From Onthophagus taurus (lineage: Eukaryota > Arthropoda > Insecta > Coleoptera > Scarabaeidae), in contig NC_091970.1 in NCBI RefSeq assembly GCF_036711975.1, forward strand, positions 12,469,501-12,533,500: a DNA stretch of 64,000 nucleotides, given 5' to 3'. The position numbers were made by a program, and so were the translations under genes. Shown one piece after another: positions 31,679-44,800 of the stretch. The stretch's first letter is position 1. Every line of letters begins with the position of its first letter. The notes under the pieces are model-generated. The model saw only the letters and a list, made by a program, of their open reading frames with translations. It was not told the DNA's origin and did no database searches.

Positions 31679-33279
31679 CGCCGCCTCAACTAATAATTTT
31701 TCAAAATAGTTTTTCTTAAAGTAATGAACTTTTGTTTACCTAACGGTTTTGTTAATAAATCAGATACATTTTTATCGCTACTAACGTATTTTACAATTAT
31801 TTCTTTTTTCTCACACAAATCCTTTATAAAATAAAATCGTATATCTATATGTTTACCTCGCTTAGAATTTTCAAAAGTGTTCATCATTGATATTGCACTA
31901 AGATTATCAATATTGAGTACAACCGGTACAATATCTATAGTGTCCTTTCCCACAAATTCTGATAGAATTCCCTTTAAGTTTATAAGTTCTTGTGCTGCCG
32001 CACTTGCCGCGATATATTCGGCCTCCATTGAGGACAAGGCAACACAATTTTGCTTCTTAGAATGCCAGGCTATTGGATTACCTGAATGATAACAATAAAT
32101 CCACTTACACTTCTTCTTGTTTTCTTGTCTCCAGCCCAATCTGCATCGCTATAAGCTTCTATTTGATTAGTTCCCTTTTTAAACTCTATTCCAAAATCTT
32201 TTGTATTGCTTAGGTAACGTAATACCCTTTTTCCAGCTTGCCAAAGCTTACCTGTCGGTTTATCTAGATAACGACTTAAATATGAAGCTGCATAAGATAA
32301 ATCAGGTCTTGTTCCCAGTAAACAAATTTGCGTTTCAGAAACATTTCTGATACATATTATTGAAACATGAAATGTTTCTTCGACATATTTCTGAAACATA
32401 GTTGAAACGTGTCTGAAACTGCTAATGTCCGGCCCTTTTTATGTTTCATTGAAACATTTCTATTGAAATGTTTCTGCAACATACAGTTGACAATTACGGT
32501 ACATTACTAAAATGTTTCATTAACGGTTTTGAATTATTTCTGTTTACGTTTACATTACATTACTAGTATGTATCATAAACATTTAAATGTAATTTCTGAA
32601 AGGTTTCGTTGACGTTTCAGAAAACCTGAAGACATAATTTTGTTGGCGTTTAGCATCTGCATTCCAGACAATATGCTCATACATGCTTCCTCAGAAGATA
32701 GCATATGCTGAGGAAGCATTTCTGACCATACCACTCGGGGCGCAGACAGTGGATGCTGCAACAAAATCATACCTTAAGGTAGAAAAACTAATAATAGAAG
32801 TACTATACTTGTTACTTACGCCTACTGTACCAAATTTCAAAATTATCCATCAATAATTTCTACGATTCTGTTTTCTCATTGATTAGGACAAATAAAGTAA
32901 GTATAAGAGTAGGTATGCATTAAATATAGTTAGTATATATTTATACAAAATATATTAAACTGGTAACTAAAATAAAATTCTTATTTGTAAACAAATTAAA
33001 CATAAACATTCTAATAATAATTTATGTAGGTCATTTAAATATAAAGTTAAATTTAAGCCATGTTAGTGGTATTTTTGATTTTTTTATCTCTGTTTATGTT
33101 TGAATAACCTAAAGAAATTTTTCTTCTCAGACGAGATTGTTTCAATTAAAACACATACATTAGTGATGTTTAACTATGAAAAACTATCAGTATTACAAAA
33201 TAACAGACCAAAAACAGTTACATGACAATTTGCATGTCAGATAATACAATAAAACAAGTAATGTACCACAAAAGATGTA

Positions 33280-34034
33280 CAGTAAAGCTTCGCTAATCCG
33301 AATCAATTAAAACCAGCTCAATTCAGATTATGGAAGCATGCGGATTATTGAAGTCTTATTTAAATACTATCAAAAAAGTCTTATAAATACTTATTTATAG
33401 ATTTATTGTACTAGATAATATATGCAATACATGTTTTATACAGTTTATTTAAAAAAAATCAAACAACTTTGTTTGTCGCATGCAGTCTTGTTTAAATTTC
33501 ATGGCGCGTTGCCGTAGAATTCTAAGGGTTGTTACGATGTTTAAATCGACTGCATTCTCCTCCGCCCATTGAATACATGTACTGAAGCTTTTAATAGCAT
33601 TCTCATGTTTTACTTTTAATTGCTATTAAATTAGCCGATAGTTTGTCCCAAGCATTGGCAAGCATGAACACAGCATCCTTAATAGAAATATTCTTCAGTG
33701 CTTTGGAAATATCGTCTTCCTCTATAGATAAAACATGTTCTAAGAGACTTTTCCGGTAATACACTTTCGTTAAACGAATTGCATTTTGATCCATAGGTTG
33801 GATAAGTGGAGTACAATTGGGTTGGTATAACGTAAACAAGTAACTATAAACTATAAAACTAAACGTGTTCCAACTTGTTTAAACGGCCACACAAAAAGAC
33901 CGTTAATTCCGATTAGCGAATCTTCTAGCAATTCGGATTGCAAGGGACATAATGCAAATTTCACGTTTTCTAATTTTGTTCGGATTACAAGGGAATTCGG
34001 ATTTGGGGGTGTTCGAATTAGCGGAGCTTTACTG
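33280..34034 (-). mobile_element. Pogo/Tigger-type deletion derivative
   Basis: CAGTAAAGCTTCGCTAATCC at 33280 and its complement at 34034, flanked by TA (33278-33279, 34035-34036). The interior keeps only the C-terminal end of a DDE_1 transposase: NCTPLIQPMDQNAIRLTKVY (minus, 33839-33603), where QPMDQ holds the third catalytic Asp. Confidence 0.88.
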
Positions 34035-34316
34035 TACTACAATTGTGGAATTGTTTTTTTTTTGTTTTTCTTATTTTGTAATACTGACACTTTTTTCTTG
34101 ATAAAACGAATATTACAACATGTGGTCTTCTTTTGCTATAAGATTTTTTTTGAATCAATAGGTATTCTTTACTTGTAGTCATATTATTATGTGTTTTAAT
34201 TGAAACATAGTCTTTAATTTGAGACGAAAATTTTTTTATGATTGTTCAAGATTAAGAAATTTTACTAAAATTTGGATAACTTACATAAAAGTACAAAACT
34301 ACATAAAATATACATA

Positions 34317-35823
34317 CAGGCTGGTCCATTTAGTGAGACAAGCGATTATCTCGAAAACGGTTCATTTTACATAAAAATAAACCAAATGAAAGTTGTTGGA
34401 AAAAATGTGCTGGACACCCAACATTTTGCAGCCACATATTTTGTCTTTCTTCCCTGCTCAAATCTACAAGTCACGTTGGTAAGACGTCATCTAAAAAATT
34501 TTGGTACTTCTCCCCATTCAGCATACCACCAATAAAGTATAGACCGATCAATTTATCACCAATTATACCACACCAAACATTAACCGACCAAGGTCGTTGA
34601 TGTTCTACTTCACGGAACCATCTCGGATTTTCAACGCTCCAATAATGCATGTTATGTCTGCTGTCTTGTCCTTTGTTTGTAAAAGTAGACTCATCCGAGA
34701 ATAGCACGTTACCTAAGAAATTGACGTCCATCCGCATTCATTCTTGTGCCCATTGACAAAATATTAATCGATTTTCAAAATCAGCTCCATAAAGCTGTTG
34801 ATGCAATGAAATGTGGTATGGGTGATATTACTGATACTTGTTGCGCTCTAATATTCTTAAAATGCTGATCTTCGATATTCCGGCGTCAATTATAAGTAGT
34901 AAAGTGCTAACTTGAGGATTTACCTCAACGCTAGCTTACACCGCAATTTCCTTTTCTTCCGTAGTTACAGTTGCTCGCCGAGTTCTTTTTCTTGATTCCA
35001 CATTTCCAGTGTTAGTAAAATCATTCACAACTCTGTAAAAGGTACTTCTCGAAGGCGTATTTCGATCAGGAAAACGTTCTTGATACAAAGCTATACTATC
35101 AGCAACATTTCTGCCACTTCCTCCATAAATAAAAATCACTTCGAATTTTTCTGCCACACTTTGCCTTAATGTAAAACGATGGAGAGAATTCAGAATTGTT
35201 GTCAAATAGTTTTTATGCAAATTTAGTGTTACCTGTTACATTTTAAAACAATTCAATCAATAAAGTCTCTGAAAGCGATATTCTGAAAATGCCGACATAT
35301 GCAGTTCCACGAACTCTTGTTTTTTATGCGTTAATCTATTATCAAATTGACAAAGGCGGAGAAATGTCGGAACCTTTTAGACCTCTTTCCAAAGGTATTG
35401 AGCCAAAGTTGTTGAGCATTCTTAAATAGTATTCTAAGAATTAAGAACTAAAAACAATGTATCGAAGCGGGTAGGAAAATGTTAAAAATTTATAAATTTT
35501 ATTTGTTCTTGCTAGATTATAAACGTTAGTTAATTGTTTCTGAAGAAGTTTCAATTTTTTTCAAAAGATGTTTTGCCTTTGTACTGGCAAAATCCAACAG
35601 TACTTTTTTTTAATTTACAGATTCAGATTCTACAATAAAATATATAGGTGTCATTTAAAAAATTGGTCGTGACTTTCATATAACCTTGAAAATAAGGTCA
35701 AGGTCAAAAAATGTTATCGTCATATGGTTTCCCCCTTCGTACAGAACTTTCATTTGGTTCATTTTTATGTAAAATAAACCGTTTTCGAGATAATCGCTTG
35801 TCTCACATTAAATGGTCCACCTG
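34317..35823 (-). mobile_element. Mariner-like element (DUF4817/DDE_3 type)
   Basis: CAGGCTGGTCCATTTAGTGA and its complement at the right end, TIR about 90 bp, flanked by TA at 34315-34316 and 35824-35825. Inserted inside the TTGTT-flanked element. Confidence 0.88.
34471..35220 (-). pseudogene. Mariner-like transposase fragments
   Basis: The N-terminal piece (35220-34936) has the DUF4817-like segment FEVIFIYGGSGRNVADSIAL and a GNVESRKRTRRATVT hinge. The catalytic piece (34737-34471) has the first Asp in LFSDESTFTNKGQ, then NVWCGIIGDKLIGLYF and LNGEKYQNFL. The second and third acid regions are absent from this copy, so it cannot be active. Confidence 0.85.
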
Positions 35824-37110
35824 TATATGCAGAAATGGCATCACAAAATTTTTAAATTTGTTTCATATTTGAGCTGCGATTCTTGCACTACGTTTTCAGT
35901 ATTGCGACGAGTAGACGAAAGAAAGAATACTAAAAGAAAATAACAATATTCTTTATTATTATCGTGTCTCATCTGCGGTTTCCTTATTTCGCCTATTATA
36001 ACGTAAATTCGCTTGTCGTAACCATTTGCTTACTACCAGTTCATATTCTTTATCAGTTAAATGGAAGCTCTTCCTAACTGCCACTAAAATATATGAAAAC
36101 GTAAAATTCTTTCTTTAATAGTGTTCACCAGCCGTATTTTTATTAACTAAATCTAGTGGTGATATATAAAAAAACTTATACAAAACTTACCTGCGCCATT
36201 CTAAACCAATATTCGAACTGAGAACCCTGAGAACAGAACACTAGAACAAGATTGAACAAGATGTGACAAGACGCTAACGCGTCACCGCGGCTTGGCACAT
36301 GCGCATACGTTCACAGGCGCTGATGAAGATATTTCAGACACATTTGTAGCGAAATGTTTCAAATGAAATGTTTCTGCTACATATTTTAATGATATTTCAT
36401 AAATATTTCTACTGAAATGTATTTGATACATATCTTTAGATACCTTTCGTAAAAATCGTATCTGTCACGTATATGAAACGTAGTTCTAAGATGTTTCATT
36501 TAATTCACTGTACGTTAAAATTGAAATGTTCCACAGATGTTTCTTGTTTACTGGGTTGTTACCGCAATATACATTATGCTACATATTAAACGACGATATG
36601 GAACATGTTTATCTACTAAATCATCTTCGTAAGTAAAGTTCTGTTCCATTGGTGTAGAAATTGTTCTAGAATTTTCCATATTAAATTCTTTCAACAATCG
36701 GTTTATTGCCTTTGATTGATTTACTTTAAGTCCACTTTCCGTCTCTTTAATGTCCATTCCCAAAAACGATATTTTATCCTTAAATACTTTAACATTTAAT
36801 TCCATTTGTAAAGTTACTATTAATTTTTCTATTTCTTCTCCTTCCCCAGTAATGAGTCCGTCATCAACAAATAATACCAGGTATACTCCTTTCTTACAAT
36901 ATAGACAAAAATCATGATTAGATCGATAGAATCCCAATTTTGTCATAATCTCTGTAAATTTGTGATTCCACACTCTATTTAATCTACCTATTTTCTTACT
37001 TGAATTTACGCCCTCTGGTAAGTATATATACACTTCTTTTTCTAAACTGCTGTTTAAAAACGCCGTTGGAATATCTATCTGTCGTAAAGTCCAATCATTA
37101 TGTTTTGATA

Positions 37111-37682
37111 TAGATAGAAATAATCACATGACATTTCCATCATTCCTGTGTTTTTAAAATTGTATCAAAAACCATAAAAAGACGTTAATTGAACCTAAGA
37201 ACTCACTTCTGAAAAATGGTTTCAATTGATTTACACGTTTTCGAGTTATAAAAAATAAAAGAATTTTTTTTGCTAATTTTGAAGTCCTCTAGCGGCGAAA
37301 CGAAGCAACTTTGGATATAGATAACTTAACTTAAATCGACTTATTTTGAACACCTGTATGTCTCTGATTTCACGTATTTCGGTTACTTTTGTAGTGATTT
37401 TTAACAACTGCTAATATAAAGTTTTAGTGTGAAACTTATATAACGTCATATCTTCCCGAAAAGGTTGTTCAATGGAGAACTTAATTCATGTATCAATAAA
37501 TAATTTCATCGTTGTATTTTAACAATAAACGCGGGATTATCCGATGCCATCAATTTCGAGATTTATTTAACTTTAGCTAGAGTTTTAGCAGTTAGCGATG
37601 TTTAGCGATGGTCTAAAATATATATAATTTTAAAGACTATTTATTTCTTTAAAACATATAAAAAACATTAGCTGCCAACATA
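37111..37682. other. Intergenic DNA with transposon debris
   Basis: No coding frame. A phrase ending AACACCTGTATGTCTCTGA near 37350 resembles mariner-type sequence, without a partner end. Confidence 0.4.
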
Positions 37683-39005
37683 CACTTAGTCACGAAAGTC
37701 TTCGTACAGGCTAGAAATTCGTATTTATGAACAAAATAATTATTTATTTATAACTGTTATGAAACATTTTACATATTTTCAACGATTAATAATGATTTAA
37801 AATTAAAATATATGCTTCTAGTAAGAATTAAAAAAGGTAACGAAGATAAATTACCTTTTCTGATCACACGAAAGTGTTCGTACAACGAATTATTAACAAA
37901 ATAACTGAAGAAAAATCCTATTCAATAAATAACTAGTATCTAAAACAGTTTTTGCATCGACGATACTAAGTTTCTAGTAACATCGGGCGTAATATTCTCC
38001 CATTGTTTCAAAATCGCTTCTTTAAGGGAGGCTTTGCCCATTATCCTATTTTTTCTCACTCTTCTTTCAATTTCCTTCCATAAATGTTCTATGGGATTTA
38101 GGTCAGGGGACTGAGGTGGGAAATTTAATTGCTTTGGAACATTATACAACAGCCATTCCTTAACTATCTTCGTTGAATGTTTAGGATCATTATCCTGCTG
38201 AAATATCCATATCCTTCCCAAATTTAGTTTATCAACGCTGGCACGCAAATTTTAGTTCAATATGTTAAGATAATAAAAGCGGTCCATAATTCCATCAATA
38301 AAAACCAAATACCCTACCCCAGCCGCCGCAATGCATCCCCAAACCATAATTGATCCACCACCGTTTTTTACCGTAGGTAAGAGATGCTCGAGTTTGAACT
38401 CAGTATTCGGTTTTCTCCATACTTTACCCCGTCCATCCGATCCAAAAATATTAAATTTAGATTCATCACTAAATAATACGGTGTTCCAAAATTCCACAGG
38501 TTTGTCAATATGTTCTTGAGCAAATTCCACGCGTTTCTTCTGGTTTATTGGAGTGATAAACGGCTTTTTCCGCATTTGTCTTCCATTAAAACCTTGCTTC
38601 CGTAACAGCCAACGAATACATTCTGCGTGGATATCCTTTCCTATATTTCTTTCGACACCTCTGCTGCCAATATTGGACCACTCAAAGTTGGTTCTTTTAA
38701 TACTTTACGAATAATATTTCGTTTGTCTCGTGAGTTTAACTTCGAAGGGCGACCTGCCCGAGGTTTATTGCTCACATTATTATTAGTTTTGAAGTTTTTT
38801 ATGATATATGTATTGCACTGTAGATCGTGGTTTGTAAATTGATGTTGTAAATGTGATGCAATTGTCGCACTGAACATGTCTTAACAAGTCAAAGTTTACG
38901 ATATACCAAAGTTAAACGAAGTGAACCGAAAGTTAACAATCGGCAAATCATCATAATGAAGTAAGATCAGTGTCGTATCAGTGTACGAACATTTTCATGA
39001 CATCA
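37683..39005 (-). mobile_element. Tc1-like transposon (DD34E)
   Basis: AGTCACGAAAGTCTTCGTAC near 37690 and its diverged complement near 39000 form the TIRs. A second copy of the motif (CACACGAAAGTGTTCGTACA, about 37866) lies 175 bp inside the left end, giving the IR/DR layout of some Tc1 elements. The outermost bases are uncertain. Confidence 0.8.
37940..38877 (-). pseudogene. Tc1-like transposase, two lesions
   Basis: Complete domain order: HTH (MFSATIASHLQHQ...GRPSKLNSRDKR), first Asp in VLFSDESKFNIFGSDGR, then GGSIMVWGCIAAAGVG, second Asp in WIFQQDNDPKHSTKIVKEWL and Glu in PPQSPDLNPIEHLWKEIE, about 34 residues apart. A register change between about 38641 and 38576 and a stop at 38249-38251 break the frame. 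Otherwise well preserved. Confidence 0.88.
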
Positions 39006-39124
39006 AAAAACGATATTTTTTTAACTTATATATTTATTTAAATAGAATATACTTATTTTATCCATAAAACGTTATTAACTGTTTTGTATTATACATTTCG
39101 ATAACGAAAGATCGCATATACAGT

Positions 39125-39494
39125 GTGTATATTCAGGGATTACGGTCAATGGGAGAAAGTGATGAAGCAAATTTAGTGGAGACTATAAGAGATTTGAAGC
39201 GTGATGAAAAGAAAGCAATTTTAAAACAGATCCACCATAATAAATCACAACCATTGACTGCAGATGAAGCATTAAGCGTTTACATTGATTTAGATTTGAC
39301 TGAAGCACAATATTTTATACCTTAAAAATCTAACCAATGAGAAAAGCTGCTTTTTATTACCATCTTATCACAACATCCAGGAAAGTAAAAAAAGCTGTTA
39401 TCCACCTGTTTCTAGCATAGAAATCAGCAATACATATGCAAAGGTAACATCTTTACAAGATTTATTAAATCACACGATTAATAGATTTTATTAA
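39125..39494 (+). pseudogene. Fragment of an arthropod transposase-like protein (same family as 58642-60641)
   Basis: LRSMGESDEANLVETIRDLK then LTADEALSVYIDLDLTEAQY up to 39325. After a register change comes LPSYHNIQESKKSCYPP and KVTSLQDLLNHTINR. The order ALS...DLDL...YPSY...K..CYP matches the N-terminal half of the protein decayed at 58642-60641. Only this part is present. Confidence 0.65.
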
Positions 39495-39537
39495 TTGAGT
39501 CAGTATATAACACTGGATTACAAAAGTTAGTTTTATA

Positions 39538-40480
39538 CAGTGCGTTTCAAAAGTAACGGATAAATTCGATAAAATCATTACGAACAATTTATGGAAAGAT
39601 CGCTGAAACGGGTCTAAAGATTTCAATTTTTTGCAATTTTTTGGTGTATATTTTAAATTGTTTCCGCCATTTTTAACCGAGTTATGACGTCATCGAAGTT
39701 TTTTTTAAATGGAACACCCCATTTTTTATATCGGAATTTGAAAGAGAATTTTTTTCTGAATTATGTACAATAAATAGTAATATCGGTTACATAAGAAAAT
39801 TTTCGAGAAAAATTAATTTAAAGATTCATTATTTCCCATTTATTTGATATAAAAAATAGTAGTAGCAGTGCGTAACCATGACAACCAAATGTTTTGATTT
39901 AAAATTTTCAAGTGTCAAAATTCGATTTGAAACAGTGTATTGTGCGTTAATGAGATTATTTTGAGTAATATTCTGGAGTTTCTTGTGTTGTTATGTTATT
40001 GTTGTTATTCATTGTTATTCGTCGTTATTTGTTGCTATTCAACGCTATTCGTTGTTACTTTTTTGTTGTTATTTGATTTTATTGTTTATCTATTATTGGT
40101 TATTTTTTATTTATTGACTGTTCGATAAGTAAGAAATTAATAATGACGCTTACTGAAACTGAAAGAATCGAGATTCTTATCATGATTGGTTTCAGAAATA
40201 GAGTCCGAACGTTGTTTAACGAAAAACATCCAAACCGTACTCCAATATCACTATCGACAATAACTCGAATTGAGAATAAATTTCGCGAACTTGGTCATGT
40301 ACGAGATAAACCTAAGACCGGACGTCCGTTGGCCTTAAATGAAGACCGTCAATTGGATGTCCTGTTAAGTGTAGAGGAAAATCCGCATTCAAACATCTCC
40401 AATATTGCTGCAAATTTAAATACATCTAGAAGCACAATATCAAGATTTCTTAAGAAAAAAAATATCACCCCTACAAAGTA
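39538..40480 (+). mobile_element. Mariner-like element, 5' part only
   Basis: Begins CAGTGCGTTTCAAAAGTAAC directly after TA (39536-39537). It is cut at 40480 by the fold-back element, and I did not find its right end. Confidence 0.65.
40143..40480 (+). pseudogene. Mariner-like transposase N-terminus, truncated by an insertion
   Basis: MTLTETERIEILIMIGFRNR starts a two-HTH DNA-binding region (VRTLFNEKHPNRTPISLSTI; GRPLALNEDRQLDVLLSVEE; NIAANLNTSRSTISRFLKKK). At NITPTKY the frame runs into the CAGGGTGGTTC end of the fold-back element. The catalytic domain is absent. Confidence 0.8.
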
Positions 40481-41450
40481 CAGGGTGGTTCAAATTCGAT
40501 GTCCGAATAGGCTAACTCGGAAACTATAGAGTTAGAAAAAAAGTAGCTTAGATGTCATGATCTCGTTTTTCGACAAACTGCTAATGCCGAAAACCTCAAA
40601 GCGCTATCGTTTTTTGTTTCCCCCCTAAAGGCCAAAACTGAAAATATCGTAAAACCAAGAAGTGTAATTATCTTGGTTATTATTATAGGTGGAGCATTAT
40701 AACTGAGACATTATATGGACACTTTTTTACAGAGAATTTGATGACGTGGTCAAAGAAATTTTGTCGATTTTAGATTTTGAGATATTATGACAATTTTCGT
40801 TTTTTTAAATGGAAACAACTACTAATTATGCGCTTATTAAATTCGCCATTTTTTTCTGATTACAAAAATATAGGGTTTAACAAGTCTATTTCTTATTGTT
40901 TTAGAATAATGCTAAAAATAAACTTTTTTTTTTAATGTTGTCAAAAAAATTAAATTTACAGTTTCCTGTAAATTATAACTAAAAATTAAAAAAATATATT
41001 TCTGATATTTGAAACAAATACATTTCTTGAACTATTTAATTTACATTTGTTTTACACAAAAGTTGGAATAGACTACATCATTTAACATTTTTTATTAATA
41101 TTTAATATTATTAAATGACTAAAATGACTTAAAAAATTATTGATAGATGACGAATGAATTTTTAGTTATAGTACCGTAATTTACAGGAAACTGTAAATTT
41201 TATTTCTTTGGCGACACTAAAAAAAAAAAGGCGATTTGTTGTAGCAACATTTGTTTGTATTAAAAAATTTTCTGAAGTGTCAAATTAAAAATCCTGTTTT
41301 TTAAGACGGATTACGATAATTACGAAAAGTTTAACATGTTAGAAAATAAAGTAAATTTTATATAAATTTTTAGTAGAATAATTTTTAGTTATAGTACCGT
41401 AATTTACAGGAAACTGTAAATTTTATTTCTTTGACGACACTAAAAAAAAA
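40481..41450 (+). mobile_element. Fold-back element, left part (copy of 51347-52716)
   Basis: CAGGGTGGTTCAAATTCGAT and about 500 bp after it closely match the left arm of the complete copy at 51347-52716. The right terminus is missing; the sequence passes into AT repeats. It contains three copies of the TTTACAGGAAACTGTAAA hairpin. Confidence 0.8.
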
Positions 41451-41518
41451 AGTAATAATATTATTATATTATTAATATAATATTATTATTATTATTATAT
41501 TGTAATTTGAGAGAGGGT
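41451..41518. repeat. (TAA/TTA)n microsatellite
   Basis: Imperfect run of TAA, TTA and ATT triplets that is also self-complementary. Confidence 0.8.
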
Positions 41519-41574
41519 GTTGAATGTAATAGTTTTTATGTTGGTTAAGTTGGGTGTGACACGGAGTTATAAGT

Positions 41575-41685
41575 AGTGATGTTACGGATGTGAGTTTAGC
41601 GGATGCGGAGTCGGATATTTTAATTTTAATTTTGCGGATGCAGATTTTTGGATGCGATTTTAACGGATGCGGAGTTATTGAAAAA
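41575..41685. repeat. GCGGATGCGGA-type degenerate repeat
   Basis: GCGGATGCGGAGTCGGAT, TTTGCGGATGCAGAT, TTGGATGCGAT and AACGGATGCGGAG are diverged copies of one short phrase. No coding frame spans them. Confidence 0.6.
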
Positions 41686-41864
41686 AGTTACGTACTAAAA
41701 TTTTGATGAAAATAATATTTCTATTGTAATTAATAGTAATTAGTAAATTATTAATTGGTAATCAGCAGGGCACGGAACTTTTGTAACAAAACGATACGAT
41801 TTTCCCCCTCCACTCGTTCTCAGCGGCGTTCGTTGAGAAAATCTTGATTAAAAGAACAGCATAC

Positions 41865-44800
41865 TGTTCAGTGGGAAATTAAAATTTCAAGTTAGAAAAA
41901 AATTGTGTTAACAAAAATTGTTCCTGAAACAATTCTAAACAAATTTTATCAAAAATTTTTTTTGATTTAATCAATAATTAAGGAGATAACCTCAAAATAA
42001 TAATATTATAATTAAAATTTCAAGATAGCAAAAAATTTTATTAACAAACACTGTTCCTGAAGTAATTCTAAACAAATTCTGTTAACAACATTTTTTGATT
42101 ACATCAACAATAAGGATATAACCTCAAAAATCTTAATTTTTGTAGCATACTGTTCAGTGGGAAATTAAAATTTCAAGTTAAAAAAAAAATAGTGTTAACA
42201 AAAATTGTTTCTGAAACAATTCTAAACAAACTTTATCAACAATTTTTTTTGATTTAATCAATAATTAAGGAGATACCCTCAAAATAATAATATTTCCGTT
42301 TTTATACATAATTACACTTAGATGTTTAATTAATAGCGATGTAAACATTTTTTATTAAGATAATTGATTCAAAATCGAAATTGAAACAAATTTTATTTAA
42401 AACATTTTTTGATAAAAACAATAATTATCGAGATAATTAATTTTGATAGTATACTATTCAGAGGGAAATTAAAATTTCAAGATAGCAAAAAATTTTATTA
42501 ACAAACACTGTTCCTGAAGTAATTCTAAACAAATTTTGTTAACAACATTTCTTGATTAAATCAACAATAAGGATATCACCTCAAAAATATTAATTTTTGT
42601 AGCATACTGTTCAGTGGGAAATTAAAATTTCAGGTTAGAAAAAAATTGTGTTAACAAAAATTGTTCCTGAAACAATTTTAAACAAACTTTATCAACATTT
42701 TTTTTTGATTTAATCAATAATTAAGGAGATAACCTCAAAATAATAATATTTTCGTTTTTATACATAATTACACTTAGATGTTTAATTAATAGAGATGTAA
42801 ACATTTTTTATTAAGATAATTGATTCAAAATCGAAATTGAAACAAATTTTATTTAAAACATTTTTTGATAAAAACAATAATTATCGAGATAATTAATTTT
42901 GATAGTATACTATTCAGAGGGAAATTAAAATTTCAAGATAGCAAAAAATTTTATTGACAAACACTGTTCCTGAAGTAATTCTAAACAAATTTTGTTAACA
43001 ACATTTCTTGATTAAATCAACAATAAGGATATCACCTCAAAAATATTAATTTTTGTAGCATACTGTTCAGTGGGAAATTAAAATTTCAAGTTAGAAAAAA
43101 ATTGTGTTAACAAAAATTGTTCCTGAAACAATTCTAAACAAACTTTGTCAATAATTCTTTTTGATTAAATCAATAATTAAGGAGATAACCTCATAATAAT
43201 AATTTTTCCCTTTTCACACATATAAACATAATTACACTTAGATGTTTAATTAATAGAGATGTAAACATTTTTTATTAAGATAATTGATTCAAAATCGAAA
43301 TTGAAACAAATTTTATTTAAAACATTTTTTGTTAAAAACAATAATTATCGAGATAATTAATTTTGATAGTATACTATTCAGAGGGAAATTAAAATTTCAA
43401 GATAGCAAAAAATTTTATTAACAAACACTGTTCCTGAAGTAATTCTAAACAAATTTTGTTAACAACATTTTTTGATTACATCAACAATAAGGATATAACC
43501 TCAAAAATATTAATTTTTGTAGCATACTGTTCAGTGGGAAATTAAAATTTCAAGTTAGAAAAAAATTGTGTTAACAAAAATTGTTCCTGAAACAATTCTA
43601 AACAAACTTTGTCAACAATTCTTTTTGATTAAATCAATAATTAAGGAGATAACCACATAATAATAATTTTTCCCTTTTTACACATATACACATAATTACA
43701 CTTAGATGTTTAATTAATAGAGATGTAAATTTTTTTTATTAAGATAATTGATTCAAAATCGAAATTGAAACAAATTTTATTTAAAACATTTTTTGATAAA
43801 AACAATAATTATCGAGATAATTAATTTTGATAGCATACTATTCAGAGGGAAATTAAAATTTCAAGATAGCAAAAAAATTTATTAACAAACACTGTTCCTG
43901 AAGTAATTCTAAACAAATTTTGTTAACAACATTTTTTGATTACATCAACAATAAGGATATAACCTCAAAAATATTAATTTTTGTAGCATACTATTCAGTG
44001 GGAAATTAAAATTTCAAGTTAGAAAAAAATTGTGTTAACAAAAATTGTTCCTGAAACAATTCTAAACAAACTTTGTCAATAATTCTTTTTGATTAAATCA
44101 ATAATTAAGGAGATAACCTCATAATAATAATTTTTCCCTTTTCACACATATAAACATAATTACACTTAGATGTTTAATTAATAGAGATGAAAACATTTTT
44201 TATTAAGATAATTGATTCAAAATCGAAATTGAAACAAATTTTATTTAAAATATTTTTTGTTAAAAACAATAATTATCGAGATAATTAATTTTGATAGCAT
44301 ACTATTCAGAGGGAAATTAAAATTTCAAGATAGCAAAAAGTTTTATTAACAAACACTGTTCCTGAAGTAATTCTAAACAAATTTTGTTAACAACATTTTT
44401 TGATTAAATCAACAATAAGGATATAACCTGGAAAATATTAATTTTTGTAGCATACTGTTCAGTGGGAAATTAAAATTTCAAGTTAGAAAAAAATTGTGTT
44501 AACAAAAATTGTTCCTGAAACAATTCTAAACAAACTTTATCAACAATTCTTTTTGATTTAATCAATAATTAAGGAGATACCCTCAAAATAATAATATTTC
44601 CGTTTTTATACATAATTACACTTAGATGTTTAATTAATAGAGATGTAAATATTTTTTATTGAGATAATTGATTCAAAATCGAAATCGAAACAAATTTTAT
44701 TTAAAACATTTTTTGATAAAAACAATAATTATCGAGATAATTAATTTTGATAGTATACTATTCAGAGGGAAATTAAAATTTCAAGATAGCAGAAAATTTT

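Larger units (their letters stand above)
32314..36555 (-). mobile_element. TIR element with 5-bp TSD (TTGTT), class unassigned
   Basis: CCCAGTAAACAA at 32314 and its complement at 36555 are flanked by TTGTT at 32309-32313 and 36556-36560. The 150-250 bp next to each end are packed with GAAACATTTC/GAAATGTTTC motifs. Possible coding remnants on the minus strand are one near 36193 (ATGGCGCAG before a GTAAGT donor) and one with VRKSFHLTDKEYELVVSKWL (about 36078-35962). The interior is largely filled by a pogo derivative and a mariner-like element. Confidence 0.75.
31485..37110 (-). mobile_element. Copia-type LTR retrotransposon, 5'-truncated, split by a TIR element
   Basis: Reads on the minus strand: RT fragment, RNase H, polypurine GAGGCGGCG and a 3' LTR (31485-31678). 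The 5' half is missing, the sequence becoming unrelated beyond about 37110. The element 32314-36555 is inserted in pol. Confidence 0.85.
31690..37110 (-). pseudogene. Copia pol remnant (reverse transcriptase and RNase H)
   Basis: The upstream piece (about 37110-36561) has DIPTAFLNSSLEKEVYIYLP and the YLVLFVDDGLI motif (VDD catalytic pair). A deletion lies just before VWNHKF, removing the KSLYGLKQ-type block. The frame reaches IMYIAV at the insertion site and resumes after the TIR element at about 32308 with TRPDLSYAASYLSRYLDKP. RNase H features follow: AYSDADWAGDKKTRRSVSG, then after a small frameshift GNPIAWHSKKQNCVALSSME, AEYIAASAAAQE and KYVSSDKNVSDLLTKPL, stop at 31690. Confidence 0.88.
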
